Counted from the first letter of the stretch, positions 28,484-37,307 are shown. The stretch is DNA of 64,000 nucleotides from an uncultured Eubacteriales bacterium (GCA_902765735.1 CACXBB010000003.1:62001-126000), one strand, 5' to 3'. Made by a program: numbers and translations. The notes: a model not told the origin generated them from the sequence alone.

Positions 28484-29962
28484 ATGAAGAAAACCAAGAA
28501 AATCATCAGCCTCGCGCTGATTCTGGCCACCATCGCGTGCATGTTCCTCCCCATCGCGACCTTTACGGAGAACAGCGTCGGCGCGCTGGCGGGCGATATC
28601 ACCAAGCAGCAGGACAAGCTGGACCGCGCCCAGGCCAAGCTGGAGCGCGACACCAAGTCCGGCAAGGACGAGGAGACCCTCAAGAAGGACCAGTCCAAGG
28701 TGGACAAGGAGCAGGCCGCGCTGGACGCGCTGCTCGCCCAGCAGGAGACCGCCGCGAGCGAAGGCAGTTCCGGCCTGAGCTACAGTCTGCTGCCCGGCAA
28801 GCTGCCGGAGGCGCTGGAGCTGGACATGCAGGTCATCAACTCCTACAAGCTCTATGAGGCAAACTTCCCCGGCTACTACGCGATCATCTGGGTGGTATTC
28901 GCCCTGCTGGCCGCGACCTTCGTGCTGGAGATCATCGCCGGCGACAGGCTGGTCAGCAAGTGCTACACCCTGGCGTGCTTCACCAACCTGATCGCGATCA
29001 TACTGATGGGCTACACGCTTCTGCACCTGAAGGCCTTCCCCATCAAGCTGCCCTACTCATGCGCGGCCATCAACCCCCTGGTGGCGGCACTGCTGCTGTT
29101 CATGCCCATCGCAGTGCTGGCTCTGAACATGCAGAGCATCTTCAACAGCAAGCGCTCGATGATCTACGTGCTGTGCATCTTCCTGTGCTTCCTGTCGATC
29201 GTGCCCTTCTGGATCATGATCGTCAACTCCACCCGCTCCAGCCAGCAGATCCAGCAGGGCGTGAGCCTGCTGCCCTCCAAGTACTTCCTGTACAACTGGC
29301 AGGTGCTGCAGAGCAAGAACTTCGACCTGCTCACGGGCTTCCGCAACAGCGCCATCATCTCCTTCGGCTCCACGATCCTCAGCGTGTACTTCTCCGCGCT
29401 GACGGCCTACGGCCTCACGGTGTACAACTTCCGCGGCCGCAAGCTGGCCATCGCCATCATCATGGCGATCATCATGATCCCCGGCCAGGTCACCGCCACC
29501 GGCTTCTACATCTTCATGTACCAGCTGGGCTGGGTGAACAGCTACCTGCCGCTGATCATCCCCTCCATCGCGGCGGCGTCCACGGTGTACTTCTTCAAGC
29601 AGTACCTGGAGGCCAATTTCCAGGTGGCGCTGGTCGAAGCGGCGCGCATTGACGGCGCGGGCGAGTTCAAGTCCTTCAACAGCATCATCATGCCGATCAT
29701 GATCCCCGCCATGGCCACCATGGGCATCATGGCCGTGATCTCGAGCTGGAACAACTACCTGACCCCCTTGATGCTGCTGACCAACCCCAACATGAAGACC
29801 CTGCCCATGATGGTCAAGGAGCTGCGCGGCGACATCTACCGCACCGAGTTCGGCTCCATCTACCTGGGCCTGACCATGACAGCCCTGCCGCTGATCATCG
29901 TGTACTTCGCCTTCAGCAAGTACATCATCGCAGGCATTGCCGTGGGCGGCGTGAAGGAGTAA
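28484..29962 (+). CDS. Carbohydrate ABC transporter permease 2 with N-terminal coiled-coil membrane extension
   Basis: The C-terminal ~270 residues are a normal MalG-type permease with EAA loop VEAARIDGAGEFKSFNS (~384). Ahead of it are about 220 extra residues: a membrane helix (~8-27), a charged external coiled coil (~38-90, ITKQQDKLDRAQAKLERD), and three more helices (~130-150, 161-180 and 193-214). The whole is 492 residues against a usual ~280. There is one continuous frame and no sign of a join error. The extension may sense or dock something outside the cell. AAGGAGG precedes the ATG. No ATPase gene follows. Confidence 0.9.
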   Translation: MKKTKKIISLALILATIACMFLPIATFTENSVGALAGDITKQQDKLDRAQAKLERDTKSGKDEETLKKDQSKVDKEQAALDALLAQQETAASEGSSGLSYSLLPGKLPEALELDMQVINSYKLYEANFPGYYAIIWVVFALLAATFVLEIIAGDRLVSKCYTLACFTNLIAIILMGYTLLHLKAFPIKLPYSCAAINPLVAALLLFMPIAVLALNMQSIFNSKRSMIYVLCIFLCFLSIVPFWIMIVNSTRSSQQIQQGVSLLPSKYFLYNWQVLQSKNFDLLTGFRNSAIISFGSTILSVYFSALTAYGLTVYNFRGRKLAIAIIMAIIMIPGQVTATGFYIFMYQLGWVNSYLPLIIPSIAAASTVYFFKQYLEANFQVALVEAARIDGAGEFKSFNSIIMPIMIPAMATMGIMAVISSWNNYLTPLMLLTNPNMKTLPMMVKELRGDIYRTEFGSIYLGLTMTALPLIIVYFAFSKYIIAGIAVGGVKE

Positions 29963-29986
29963 TCCCCCCCACCCTGCCGAAACGAC

Positions 29987-30022
29987 CGAGGCCGTCCCCA
30001 TCGCGGGACGGCCTCGCAGTTT
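29987..30022 (+). terminator. Terminator of the ABC operon
   Basis: CGAGGCCGTCCC (29987-29998) pairs with GGGACGGCCTCG (30005-30016), followed by CAGTTTT. Confidence 0.88.
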
Positions 30023-30093
30023 TATAATGTTTTATTATAACATACATGTAACCTCTGCGTGAATTTTTATCATGCCGGTATCGTTTGCGGCTA

Positions 30094-30122
30094 TTGCAAT
30101 ATCGACAATTATAAGGCATAAT
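30094..30122 (+). promoter_or_regulatory. Promoter of the GGDEF gene
   Basis: TTGCAA (30094-30099), a 17-nt spacer and CATAAT (30117-30122), with the ATG 38 nt downstream. Confidence 0.65.
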
Positions 30123-30160
30123 AATATAGACTGAATATCGATGTAGAAAGCAGGAAAACC

Positions 30161-31237
30161 ATGAGCTTACTGACGGATTTTCTTCGCAAGAAGGCCCCGA
30201 GGCCCGGCGCGGAAATTCCCGCATACTATCGACGCGCGCTTGCGATCAGCGAGATGGTGTTGGCGATCTACTTCCCGCTGAACGTGATACTGTTCTTCCT
30301 GAACACGCATCAGGGGCATTGGATGCCCGTCGCCATGTTCGTGGCGGTGGTGGCGGGGCTGTTGCTGATCGGCCGCATGCCCATGCGCCTGAGCTTCGGC
30401 CTTTACGCCGCCATCACGCTGGGCTGGAGCTACTGGTACGTCAGGACCTTCGGCTGGAGCTCCGGCGGCCAGCACTTCCTGATCCTGCTGTTGATACTGA
30501 CCTTCTTCAACATCTACGAACCGCCGTGGCTCAAGCTGTTCTACTTCGTCGCGCTGATCTCCTTCAGGATGCTGCTGTTCTCCTACTCCCTCAGCTTCAC
30601 GCCGACGTACACGCTCAGCCGGATGGGCAGCGTCGCCTTCCAGACCCTCAACAGCCTGACGTTCTTCGTGATCATGGCCGCGCTGTGCATACTGTTCAGC
30701 TCAAACCTCCAGGAGACCGAGCGCAAGCTGCGGCTGGACAACCAGGAACTGCACAAGGAGGCGGGCACCGATCCGCTGACTCAGCTGCCCAATCGCCGCG
30801 CCATGCTCAACGACATCGACCTCTACCAGCTCAAATGGCCGGGAGAAACCTTCTCCGTGGCCATCGCCGACATCGACTTCTTCAAGAAGGTCAACGACAC
30901 CTACGGCCACAACTGCGGCGACTACACCCTGCGCATGCTGGCCGATCTGTTCCGCGAAAAGGCCGGCGAGGCGTACAGCGTCTGCCGCTGGGGCGGCGAG
31001 GAATTCTGCTTCTTCCTGCCCCGCAAGAACCTGGACGAGGCCGGGCGCGTGCTGTTCGACATCTGCAACGACGTGCGCCACATGAAGCTGAAGTTCGAGG
31101 ACATCGAGTTCAGCATCACGATCACCGTGGGCGTCGAGGAGAACGACTTCGTCTCCCCCCTCAAGGACATCCTGGAGCAGGCCGATCAGAAGCTCTACAT
31201 GGGCAAGAAATCCGGCCGCGACCAGGTGGTGATATAG
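30161..31237 (+). CDS. Membrane-bound diguanylate cyclase (GGDEF)
   Basis: The protein has 358 residues. About six hydrophobic helices (~25-185) form a membrane sensor with no known named domain, followed by a short linker helix (~190-205) and a GGDEF domain (~205-358) starting DPLTQLPNRR. The active-site loop is RWGGEEF, so cyclic di-GMP synthesis is expected. No RxxD inhibitory site lies at the usual spacing before it, so product inhibition may be absent. AGGAAA precedes the ATG. A MITE-like element starts 13 nt after the stop. Confidence 0.93.
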   Translation: MSLLTDFLRKKAPRPGAEIPAYYRRALAISEMVLAIYFPLNVILFFLNTHQGHWMPVAMFVAVVAGLLLIGRMPMRLSFGLYAAITLGWSYWYVRTFGWSSGGQHFLILLLILTFFNIYEPPWLKLFYFVALISFRMLLFSYSLSFTPTYTLSRMGSVAFQTLNSLTFFVIMAALCILFSSNLQETERKLRLDNQELHKEAGTDPLTQLPNRRAMLNDIDLYQLKWPGETFSVAIADIDFFKKVNDTYGHNCGDYTLRMLADLFREKAGEAYSVCRWGGEEFCFFLPRKNLDEAGRVLFDICNDVRHMKLKFEDIEFSITITVGVEENDFVSPLKDILEQADQKLYMGKKSGRDQVVI

Positions 31238-31250
31238 GCGCACATAAAGG

Positions 31251-31406
31251 GGCTGTCTCATAACGCATAATCATTCATGTGCGTGCATGTTGTAGGGGCG
31301 GCGATGCGCCGCCCGCCGCGTAGTACGATGCGTTTCGTACCCGGGCGGGCGCCGCATCGGCACCCCTGCGCATGTCTCACGTATCTATATGCGTTTTGAG
31401 ACAGCC
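31251..31406. mobile_element. MITE-like element, GGCTGTCTCA terminal repeats (copy 1)
   Basis: Ends GGCTGTCTCATAACGCATA (31251-31269) and TATGCGTTTTGAGACAGCC (31388-31406) are complementary at 18 of 19 positions. Inside lie two GTAGGGGCGGCG...CGCCGCCC palindromes. No coding frame is convincing. Copies 2 and 3 are at 47137-47256 and 63391-63527. Confidence 0.82.
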
Positions 31407-31420
31407 GCTTGTCATATCAC

Positions 31421-32269
31421 TCATCCCAATGCGTCCTCATAGACCCCGTCATCCAGATTGCCCATGTTCAGCGTGGCACTGGACAACAGCTCCCAGGACA
31501 GCCGCACCTCCGGGCTGGCCGTCAGCCGGGCCATCTCGTCGCCCACGCCGGCATCCCGGAACACCTTTCTGAGGGAGGCGTAATCCTCAAAAGCCTCGTC
31601 GGCGGGGTCGGACACGCCGCTGTCGAACACGGCGTCGAAGCGCGCCTGCTCGTCGGGCGTCAGGCACTCCCAGGCCGCCTCCAGGTTCCTCTGCACAGCC
31701 TCGCCGTCGGCGTTCCACAGCGCCTTTGCCTCGGCGAACTGCAGCACCTGCGCGATGGTCTTCGCCGCCTTGAGCGCCGCCCCGGAGGATCCGCGCTCGA
31801 GCCCCGCCACCACGCGGAAATACCCGTCGGCAAACTCCTCGGGGTCGGGCGTGGGCGCGTATTCCCGCTCAAAGGCCAGCTTCAGCGCCGCGCTCTCCTG
31901 AGAATCCATCCACACCAGCTTCCCCTCGCCGTTGAGCTTCAGATACCCCTTTGTGCCGCTCAGCGCGATGCTCCCGCCCTCGATCTTCGTGCCGTCGGCG
32001 TACTCCAGCCGGCGCTTTTTGCGGTTGTAGCGGGCGGTCATGGTCCACACCACCGGACTGTCGCCCGTGGGGTTCCAGGTGAAGTCGATCGGATAGAGCG
32101 CCAGCTCCTCCGCCCCCTCCTCCTCCTGATACTCGGGCAGTATCTTCATCTCCACGCCGGGGTTGGCGGCATCCCGCCAGCGCCCCACGAAGGTATCCGT
32201 GGGGTTCGCCTCCGCCCGGGCCGACATCGCCATCAGCAGGGCGAGCACCGTAATAAGCACACGTTTCAT
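31421..32269 (-). CDS. Secreted protein of unknown family
   Basis: The protein has 282 residues with a signal peptide (cleaved near SARAEAN). A beta-rich first half (~25-120, VGRWRDAANPGVEMKILPEY, then IALSGTKGYLKLNGEG) resembles small lipocalin-like or DUF extracellular folds. The second half is alpha-helical and acidic (~130-282). No catalytic motif is recognised. Its start is 4 nt after the LysR stop, and its ribosome site GGAGG lies inside lysR, so the two are coupled and the regulator may control it. A MITE-like element ends 15 nt beyond its stop. Confidence 0.72.
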   Translation of the reverse strand: MKRVLITVLALLMAMSARAEANPTDTFVGRWRDAANPGVEMKILPEYQEEEGAEELALYPIDFTWNPTGDSPVVWTMTARYNRKKRRLEYADGTKIEGGSIALSGTKGYLKLNGEGKLVWMDSQESAALKLAFEREYAPTPDPEEFADGYFRVVAGLERGSSGAALKAAKTIAQVLQFAEAKALWNADGEAVQRNLEAAWECLTPDEQARFDAVFDSGVSDPADEAFEDYASLRKVFRDAGVGDEMARLTASPEVRLSWELLSSATLNMGNLDDGVYEDALG

Positions 32270-32272
32270 TCG

Positions 32273-33184
32273 TCAATCCTCCGCCGGCCTGTCCACATGG
32301 GCGACCTGTTCCAGTATGAAGTCCCTGAACAGCGTCTGCTCCGGCGAGAGGAACTTCTTCTTGTACACGAAATACAGGTGATAGGGCATGGTCCCCTCCA
32401 GCGGGAAGGACAGCACCCGGCCCTCCTCCACGTACTGTCGGGCGGCCACCTCGGAGATCACCGACACGCCTACCCCCGCCGCCACCAGCCGCTTGATGGT
32501 CTCGGTGTCGTCGATGGCGGCGGCCACGTTGAGCTTGGTGTCCGGGATGCTCTGCTTCATCCAGCGCATGAACTCCTGCTGAAGCGTAGAGGTGCTGCTG
32601 CGGGTGATCATGGGCACCTCGCCGAACAGCGCCAGCGGAAAGGGCTGGCTGCCCAGCGCCCGGAAGCGCGCGTCGTTGGGGGTGATGACCACCAGGTTGG
32701 CGATGCCGCAGTGGCGCACGGCGTAGTCGGAATTCATGATCTTCATGTTGCAGAACGCGAACTCCCTGCCGTCCTTCTCCAGCTTGCCGTGGATCTCGGA
32801 GTTGTAGCCGGTGTAGAACTCGAAGTTGATGTCGGGATGGAGCCGGTTGAAGCCGATCACCCAGTCCGCCAGGTAGTAGCGGCTGATGAAGGGCGTGGCC
32901 ACGATGCCGATGGTCTTGTCGTCCTTGTCGGCGCGGCTCAGGGCCAGTATGCTGTCGCGGTTCAGCTTCAGCATCTCCCGGGCGTAGCCGTAGAACGTGC
33001 GCCCGTCCTGGCTCAGTTCCATGGAGCGCGTCGTGCGGTTCAGAAGCCGCGTGCCCAGCTCCTTTTCCAGATTGCGAATGTGTATCGTCACCATCGACTG
33101 CGAGAGCTGCAGCCGGTCGGCGGCGTTGGAAAAGCTGCCCTCGTTCACCGCGGCGACAAAGGATTCCAACTGCTTGAAGTCCAT
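32273..33184 (-). CDS. LysR-type transcriptional regulator
   Basis: The protein has 303 residues with an N-terminal winged helix-turn-helix (~2-60, ESFVAAVNEGSFSNAADRL) followed by the two-lobed effector domain (~90-295). The first lobe carries TIGIVATPFISRYYLADWV. The ligand is unknown. Its own promoter (33218-33246) is a perfect consensus, odd for a regulator and suggesting relief by autorepression. It is followed tightly by the secreted protein gene. GGAGGGA precedes the ATG. Confidence 0.92.
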   Translation of the reverse strand: MDFKQLESFVAAVNEGSFSNAADRLQLSQSMVTIHIRNLEKELGTRLLNRTTRSMELSQDGRTFYGYAREMLKLNRDSILALSRADKDDKTIGIVATPFISRYYLADWVIGFNRLHPDINFEFYTGYNSEIHGKLEKDGREFAFCNMKIMNSDYAVRHCGIANLVVITPNDARFRALGSQPFPLALFGEVPMITRSSTSTLQQEFMRWMKQSIPDTKLNVAAAIDDTETIKRLVAAGVGVSVISEVAARQYVEEGRVLSFPLEGTMPYHLYFVYKKKFLSPEQTLFRDFILEQVAHVDRPAED

Positions 33185-33217
33185 ACCTTCCCTCCGGGGA
33201 TTTATTAATCATTATCT

Positions 33218-33246
33218 ATTATATATTGAAATTTATAAATTGTCAA
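33218..33246 (-). promoter_or_regulatory. Consensus promoter of lysR
   Basis: Minus-strand TTGACA (33241-33246), a 17-nt spacer and TATAAT (33218-33223); both hexamers are perfect. Confidence 0.85.
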
Positions 33247-33280
33247 TCCGTCGGGAAGCATTTCTCCATCATCAATCCGC

Positions 33281-33453
33281 GGGCGATGAGGGCATCGCCC
33301 CTACGACACGGCAGCAACGGAGATTGGGGCAACCCCTCAGTCGCCTGCGGCGACAGCTCCCCTTACACAGGGGAGCCTTTTGGCATAGACGGCATATGCT
33401 ATGTACGCGGCAGCAGCCATTCCTGTTCCCTGTTTCCTATTCCCTGTTCCCTA
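33281..33453. repeat. Cluster of palindromic and heptamer repeats beyond sipL
   Basis: It contains a GGGCGATGAGGGCATCGCCC palindrome (33281-33300, followed by CTACGAC) and a CAGTCGCCTGCGGCGACAG hairpin near 33338-33356. An AGCTCCCC-TTACACA-GGGGAGCC hairpin follows, then a single arm of 7-nt units of the type TTCCCTG (33420-33453) whose last bases overlap the sipL-like stop codon. No gene is seen here. Confidence 0.75.
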
Positions 33454-34959
33454 AACCCCCTCAATCCTCAGCACCAGCGCCTTGCCCGCCTGCGCGTCGG
33501 CGGCCTGAGCGGAGGGAATGGCGTAGCGCCGGGCGATGGTCCAGGCGTCCTCCCCCTGCGCGGGCCAGACGATCACGATGCCGTTCTGCCGCTTGAGCGG
33601 AGCGCCCTCCTGAACGTCGGTGACGATCCGGGCGGTCTCCCGCGCGCGCGTCTCGCACAGCAGGCCCAGCTGCACCTTCATGTCCAGCCGGTCCCCCATC
33701 AGCGCGCTGGCCTCGGCGGCGAGGGTCTGCACCGCGATGCCGGAGGCCTCGTCCAGCGCCATGGGCACGTCCACCGCGAAGGGGATCTCCGCCGCGGCGC
33801 AGGCGGGCTGGCCGCCGTCCGAGGGCACGTAGAGCACGGCGGCCTCCAGTATACCCTCCACGCGCCCCGCGCCGTCCGCGCCCTGCCAGCCGCCCACGAC
33901 GGGCCGCACCTGGGCGGCGATCACCGAGCCCACCCGGGGCGCGTCCTCCCCGATCATCACCGTGCCCCGCACCGACTCCGTCAGCCGCGCGCGATTGACC
34001 CGGGTGCACAGCGATATGTCCCGCGTCTCCACCTCCAGGGCATTGCCCCGGGTGGCGTAGATGTCCGTGAGCACCTCCGGCCGGTCGGTGGTGTTGGCCA
34101 GCACGCGCACCCGCAGCTCCGCCTCGCAGGTGAGACCGGGGCTGTCGCTGTCCGGGGTCATGGCGATCTGGCTGCGCACGCCGCGCACGTCCACCTCGGC
34201 GGCCACGTCGCCGGTGAGCCACTCCGGCAGCTCCACCAGCTGGTCCAGCGCCATGGGCATGCGGATCACCGCCGCCGGACGCCCCGCCGCCCCGCTGGAC
34301 ACCAGCGTCTCCACCAGCACGCGCCCCTTGACCCGCACGCCGCCCAGGTCCGGCGACACCTCCTCCACCTCCGCGGTGGCCCAGTCCATCAGCGTGGCGC
34401 GGGCGTCCAGCGCGGCGGGCAGCGACACCGAATCCCGCAGAAGCGCCATCTCGCTGGATTCCGCCGCCAGCTTCACCGAATTCAGCGTGTCGTAGGCCGT
34501 CTCCAGCCCCTCCTGCCCGGCCACGGACGATATGCCCGACACAGGCACAAGCCGCAGCGCCTGCGCCCGCAGGGTACAGGTCACCAGGAAGATCATGTGG
34601 CCGTTCTCATACTTCGCCTCCACGTGGTCCACCGCGGCCCACACCCGGGAGAACATGCCCGGCTCCGCCCCGGGGATCTCCAGCACGTGGTTCAGCTTGG
34701 CCTGGGCCGTCAGCGCCCGCAGCGTGGTTTCGCCGCCCTGCCGGTACACCGCCTGGCAGGACGCCGTGCCGTCCAGCACCACCCGGTCCGTCTGGAGGTC
34801 CGCCGTGTCGATGAACAGGCTGGCGTCGCTCAACAGCGGCTCGATCGCCTCCCGCCCCGCGCCGGGCACCAGCGCCTCCGCCCGCAAGAGCACCTGCGCC
34901 TCCCGGGTCCCGATCAGGTTCTCTACCTCAAATTCCTGTCGCGTCAGTTCCAATGCCAT
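33451..34959 (-). CDS. sipL: SPOCS (DUF3794) and LysM spore coat morphogenetic protein, SipL-like
   Basis: The protein has 502 residues, close to C. difficile SipL (519). SipL binds SpoIVA and helps localise the coat around the forespore. The sequence shows three similar SPOCS/DUF3794 blocks (about 30-150, 170-290 and 315-425), each with MALDQLVELPEWL- or VPMALDEASGI-like strands. A C-terminal LysM-like module (~445-500) includes EDAWTIARRYAIPSAQA. There is no signal peptide, consistent with mother-cell location. It is predicted to be sporulation-controlled, but I could not recognise a sigma-E promoter. The partner gene spoIVA is 8 kb away. Confidence 0.82.
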   Translation of the reverse strand: MALELTRQEFEVENLIGTREAQVLLRAEALVPGAGREAIEPLLSDASLFIDTADLQTDRVVLDGTASCQAVYRQGGETTLRALTAQAKLNHVLEIPGAEPGMFSRVWAAVDHVEAKYENGHMIFLVTCTLRAQALRLVPVSGISSVAGQEGLETAYDTLNSVKLAAESSEMALLRDSVSLPAALDARATLMDWATAEVEEVSPDLGGVRVKGRVLVETLVSSGAAGRPAAVIRMPMALDQLVELPEWLTGDVAAEVDVRGVRSQIAMTPDSDSPGLTCEAELRVRVLANTTDRPEVLTDIYATRGNALEVETRDISLCTRVNRARLTESVRGTVMIGEDAPRVGSVIAAQVRPVVGGWQGADGAGRVEGILEAAVLYVPSDGGQPACAAAEIPFAVDVPMALDEASGIAVQTLAAEASALMGDRLDMKVQLGLLCETRARETARIVTDVQEGAPLKRQNGIVIVWPAQGEDAWTIARRYAIPSAQAADAQAGKALVLRIEGV

Positions 34960-35034
34960 AATAAAACCTCCCGTGGCAGTTGCCGTTTGTCAACAGCTTA
35001 TGCCTTGGGAGGGAGAGGTAGTCCTGTCAGGGAA

Positions 35035-36513
35035 TCACTTCACTGCATCTTTCACATAATCGAGCATCGCGTCCTTATCCACGCAATCCTCAAACCGAAC
35101 GGGCATATCGCGCAGCTTTTTGAGGCGCTCGGGGATCTCAATGCCGGTGACCGCATACAGCCGGTCCATGGCGGCGAAGCCGGTCTCGGGCTTCTCATCG
35201 GAGATGGCGGAGAGCACGTCCCGGCAGAACTTGTAGGGCGAGGCGGTGGACAGCACGATGTTGACGTAGCCGTTGTCCTCGCGGGCCTTGAAGTCCTCCA
35301 TCACGGCCCAGCCCACGGCGGTATGGGTGTCCATCAGGTAGCCGAAGGCATCCCACACCCTGCCGATGGCGCAGAGGGCCGCCTGATCGTCGGCGCAGCC
35401 GGCGCTGAAGTGCGCCCGCATGACCTCCATCAGCTTCTCCGGCGCAGTGTAGACGCCCTTCTCCCGGAGGTCCGACATCAGCTCCGCCACCAGAGCGTCG
35501 TCGCCGCCGGTGGACATGAACAGGTAGCGCTCCAGGTTGGAGGACACCAGTATGTCCATGGAGGGCGAGCTGGTCTTGTAGAATTCCCGCCGCCGGTCGT
35601 ACACGCCGGTGTTGATGAAGTCGGTCAGCACGTTGTTGGCGTTGGAGGCGCACACCAGCTTCGCCACCGGCAGCCCCATGCGCCGGGCGAACTCGCCGGC
35701 CAGTATGTCGCCGAAGTTGCCCGTGGGCACCACGAAGTTGACCTTGTCGCCCAGCGTGATCTCCCCGGTGAGCACCAGGTCGCAGTAGGCTTTGAAGTAG
35801 TAGGCCACCTGGGGCGCGAGTCGCCCGATGTTGATGGAGTTGGCGCTGGAGAGCCGCGCGCCGGAGGCCGCCGCCCAGCCGTTTTGGCCGTCGTCGGCGA
35901 ATATGTTCTTGACGCCGGTCTGGGCGTCGTCGAAGTTGCCGCGCACCGCGCACACCTTCACGTTGCCGCCCTCCTGGGTGACCATCTGGGCTTTCTGCAC
36001 GTCGCTGACGCCGCCGTCGGGGTAGAACACCACGATGCGCGTGCCCGCCACGTCGTGGAAGCCCTCCAGCGCCGCCTTGCCGGTGTCGCCGCTGGTGGCG
36101 GTGAGGATCACGATCTCGTCCTTCACGCCCAGCTTCTCCCGGCTGGCCACGATCAGCCGCGGCAGCACCGACAGCGCCACGTCCTTGAAGGCGGAGGTCG
36201 GGCCCCGGAACAGCTCCAGCACGTAATCGTCCCCCACCTTCACCACCGGGGTCAGGTCCGCGGTCTCGAACTTGCCGTCGTAGGCCGCCTCGATCAGCGC
36301 GCGCATCTCCTCCGGGGTGAAGTCGCTGAGTATCCGCCCGATCACGACGGCGGAAATCTCCACCGCCGTTTTGCCCAGCAGGTCGCCGGGATCGATCCGC
36401 ATGGCGTCGAAGTCCAGCGGCGTGTACAGCCCGCCGTCCGGCGCGATGCCCTTCAAAACCGCCTCCGCGGAAGCGGCCTGTATGTCCTTTGATCTCGTGG
36501 AATAGAATACCAT
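35035..36513 (-). CDS. thrC: Threonine synthase
   Basis: A PLP enzyme of 492 residues that turns O-phosphohomoserine into threonine. The PLP lysine lies in GPTSAFKDVALSVLP (~105-115), and the phosphate-binding region in TATSGDTGKAALEG (~148). The N-terminal start FYSTRSKD is typical. The start at 36513 (…MVFYSTRS) has AGAGGG 7 nt before it; a longer frame to 36546 lacks one and would run into the promoter. It is divergent from a small two-gene module and 0.8 kb from hom-asd, the earlier steps. Confidence 0.95.
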   Translation of the reverse strand: MVFYSTRSKDIQAASAEAVLKGIAPDGGLYTPLDFDAMRIDPGDLLGKTAVEISAVVIGRILSDFTPEEMRALIEAAYDGKFETADLTPVVKVGDDYVLELFRGPTSAFKDVALSVLPRLIVASREKLGVKDEIVILTATSGDTGKAALEGFHDVAGTRIVVFYPDGGVSDVQKAQMVTQEGGNVKVCAVRGNFDDAQTGVKNIFADDGQNGWAAASGARLSSANSINIGRLAPQVAYYFKAYCDLVLTGEITLGDKVNFVVPTGNFGDILAGEFARRMGLPVAKLVCASNANNVLTDFINTGVYDRRREFYKTSSPSMDILVSSNLERYLFMSTGGDDALVAELMSDLREKGVYTAPEKLMEVMRAHFSAGCADDQAALCAIGRVWDAFGYLMDTHTAVGWAVMEDFKAREDNGYVNIVLSTASPYKFCRDVLSAISDEKPETGFAAMDRLYAVTGIEIPERLKKLRDMPVRFEDCVDKDAMLDYVKDAVK

Positions 36514-36544
36514 ATAGCATCCCTCTGTCGCATTGATTTTCTCC

Positions 36545-36574
36545 ATTATAAACGATGACGTGCAAAGAAGTCAA
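36545..36574 (-). promoter_or_regulatory. Promoter of thrC
   Basis: Minus-strand TTGACT (36569-36574), an 18-nt spacer and a perfect TATAAT (36545-36550), with only ~30 nt to the ATG, leaving no room for a leader-peptide attenuator. Confidence 0.75.
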
Positions 36575-36598
36575 TAATTCCCCTTGTAATGATTTAAT

Positions 36599-36627
36599 TT
36601 GCCACAAGCCTTTGAATGTGCTATACT
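36599..36627 (+). promoter_or_regulatory. Promoter of the small two-gene module
   Basis: TTGCCA (36599-36604), a 17-nt spacer and TATACT (36622-36627), divergent from the thrC promoter. Confidence 0.7.
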
Positions 36628-36652
36628 GGACCCATGGAGGGGGGACTGCGCA

Positions 36653-36925
36653 ATGATGTATCCTTTCATGACCTTGAACGACGACACGGAGATCACCCAT
36701 TCCGAGATGAAGCCGGACGGCCGGGTCAAAATCTACATCGAGACCCCGGACGAGCAGGACGGCTTTCACAGTGCTGTATGTTGGCTTCCGGACTATACCT
36801 GGGAACAGATTGACGGTTACAGCGAGGCGGAGATGGCTTTTTACCGGCAGCTCATACGGAACAACGCCCATCTCATACTCGAGTTTTCGCAGGACGGAGG
36901 CGTGCTGAATGCCACAACTGCTTAG
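36653..36925 (+). CDS. Small protein paired with DUF4160 protein
   Basis: The protein has 90 residues, cytoplasmic and acidic, opening MMYPFMTLNDDTEITHSE, with GFHSAVCWLPDY and IRNNAHLILEFS. The family is not firmly recognised; partners of DUF4160 genes are often DUF2442-like. GGAGGGGGG precedes the first of two ATG codons. It overlaps the next gene by 17 nt, so they are made together. The arrangement resembles a toxin-antitoxin pair, but no activity is known from the sequence. Confidence 0.75.
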   Translation: MMYPFMTLNDDTEITHSEMKPDGRVKIYIETPDEQDGFHSAVCWLPDYTWEQIDGYSEAEMAFYRQLIRNNAHLILEFSQDGGVLNATTA

Positions 36926-37187
36926 AATCGGACCTTATACCTTATACTTCTGGTCTGATGAATCCTCCCCGCTGGAGCCCGTTCACGTCCACATCGCCGA
37001 GGGACGCCCCCGCAAGGAAGCGACCAAGATATGGATTACAAGCACGGGAAAGGCGTTGCTTTGCCACAACAGATCCATGATCCCGCCAACCATCCTGGCC
37101 CGTCTGATGAGGATCGTCGAAGCAAACAGCGCTGCCTTCGTTCAAAAATGGACAGAACACTTCGGCGAAGTCAGGTTCTATTGTTGA
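36909..37187 (+). CDS. DUF4160 domain protein
   Basis: The protein has 92 residues. Motifs fit DUF4160: the opening MPQLLRIGPYTLYFWSDE, then EPVHVHIAEGRP, and a closing helix. The HVH pair could bind metal, but catalytic action is not shown. It overlaps the upstream gene by 17 nt. These short genes are commonly sporadic and paired, and the pair sits alone between two threonine-pathway loci, as an inserted module would. Confidence 0.85.
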   Translation: MPQLLRIGPYTLYFWSDESSPLEPVHVHIAEGRPRKEATKIWITSTGKALLCHNRSMIPPTILARLMRIVEANSAAFVQKWTEHFGEVRFYC

Positions 37188-37267
37188 ATCCTCCCCGCCC
37201 CGCGCGGGGATATTTCATGTCCCGTCCGTCCCTACGTTAAAAGGCTGAAAAGCCTCCCCCATTCTCT

Positions 37268-37296
37268 TTGACAAACGGGTCCATCTGTGGTATAGT
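37268..37296 (+). promoter_or_regulatory. Consensus promoter of hom-asd
   Basis: TTGACA (37268-37273), a 17-nt spacer and TATAGT (37291-37296). Confidence 0.82.
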
Positions 37297-37307
37297 GTTC
37301 TCTATAC

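Noticed and set aside
33226..36492. A 1088-codon open frame on the plus strand across sipL and thrC
   Set aside because: It spans two clear minus-strand genes and an intergenic repeat, and its composition is that of a shadow frame.
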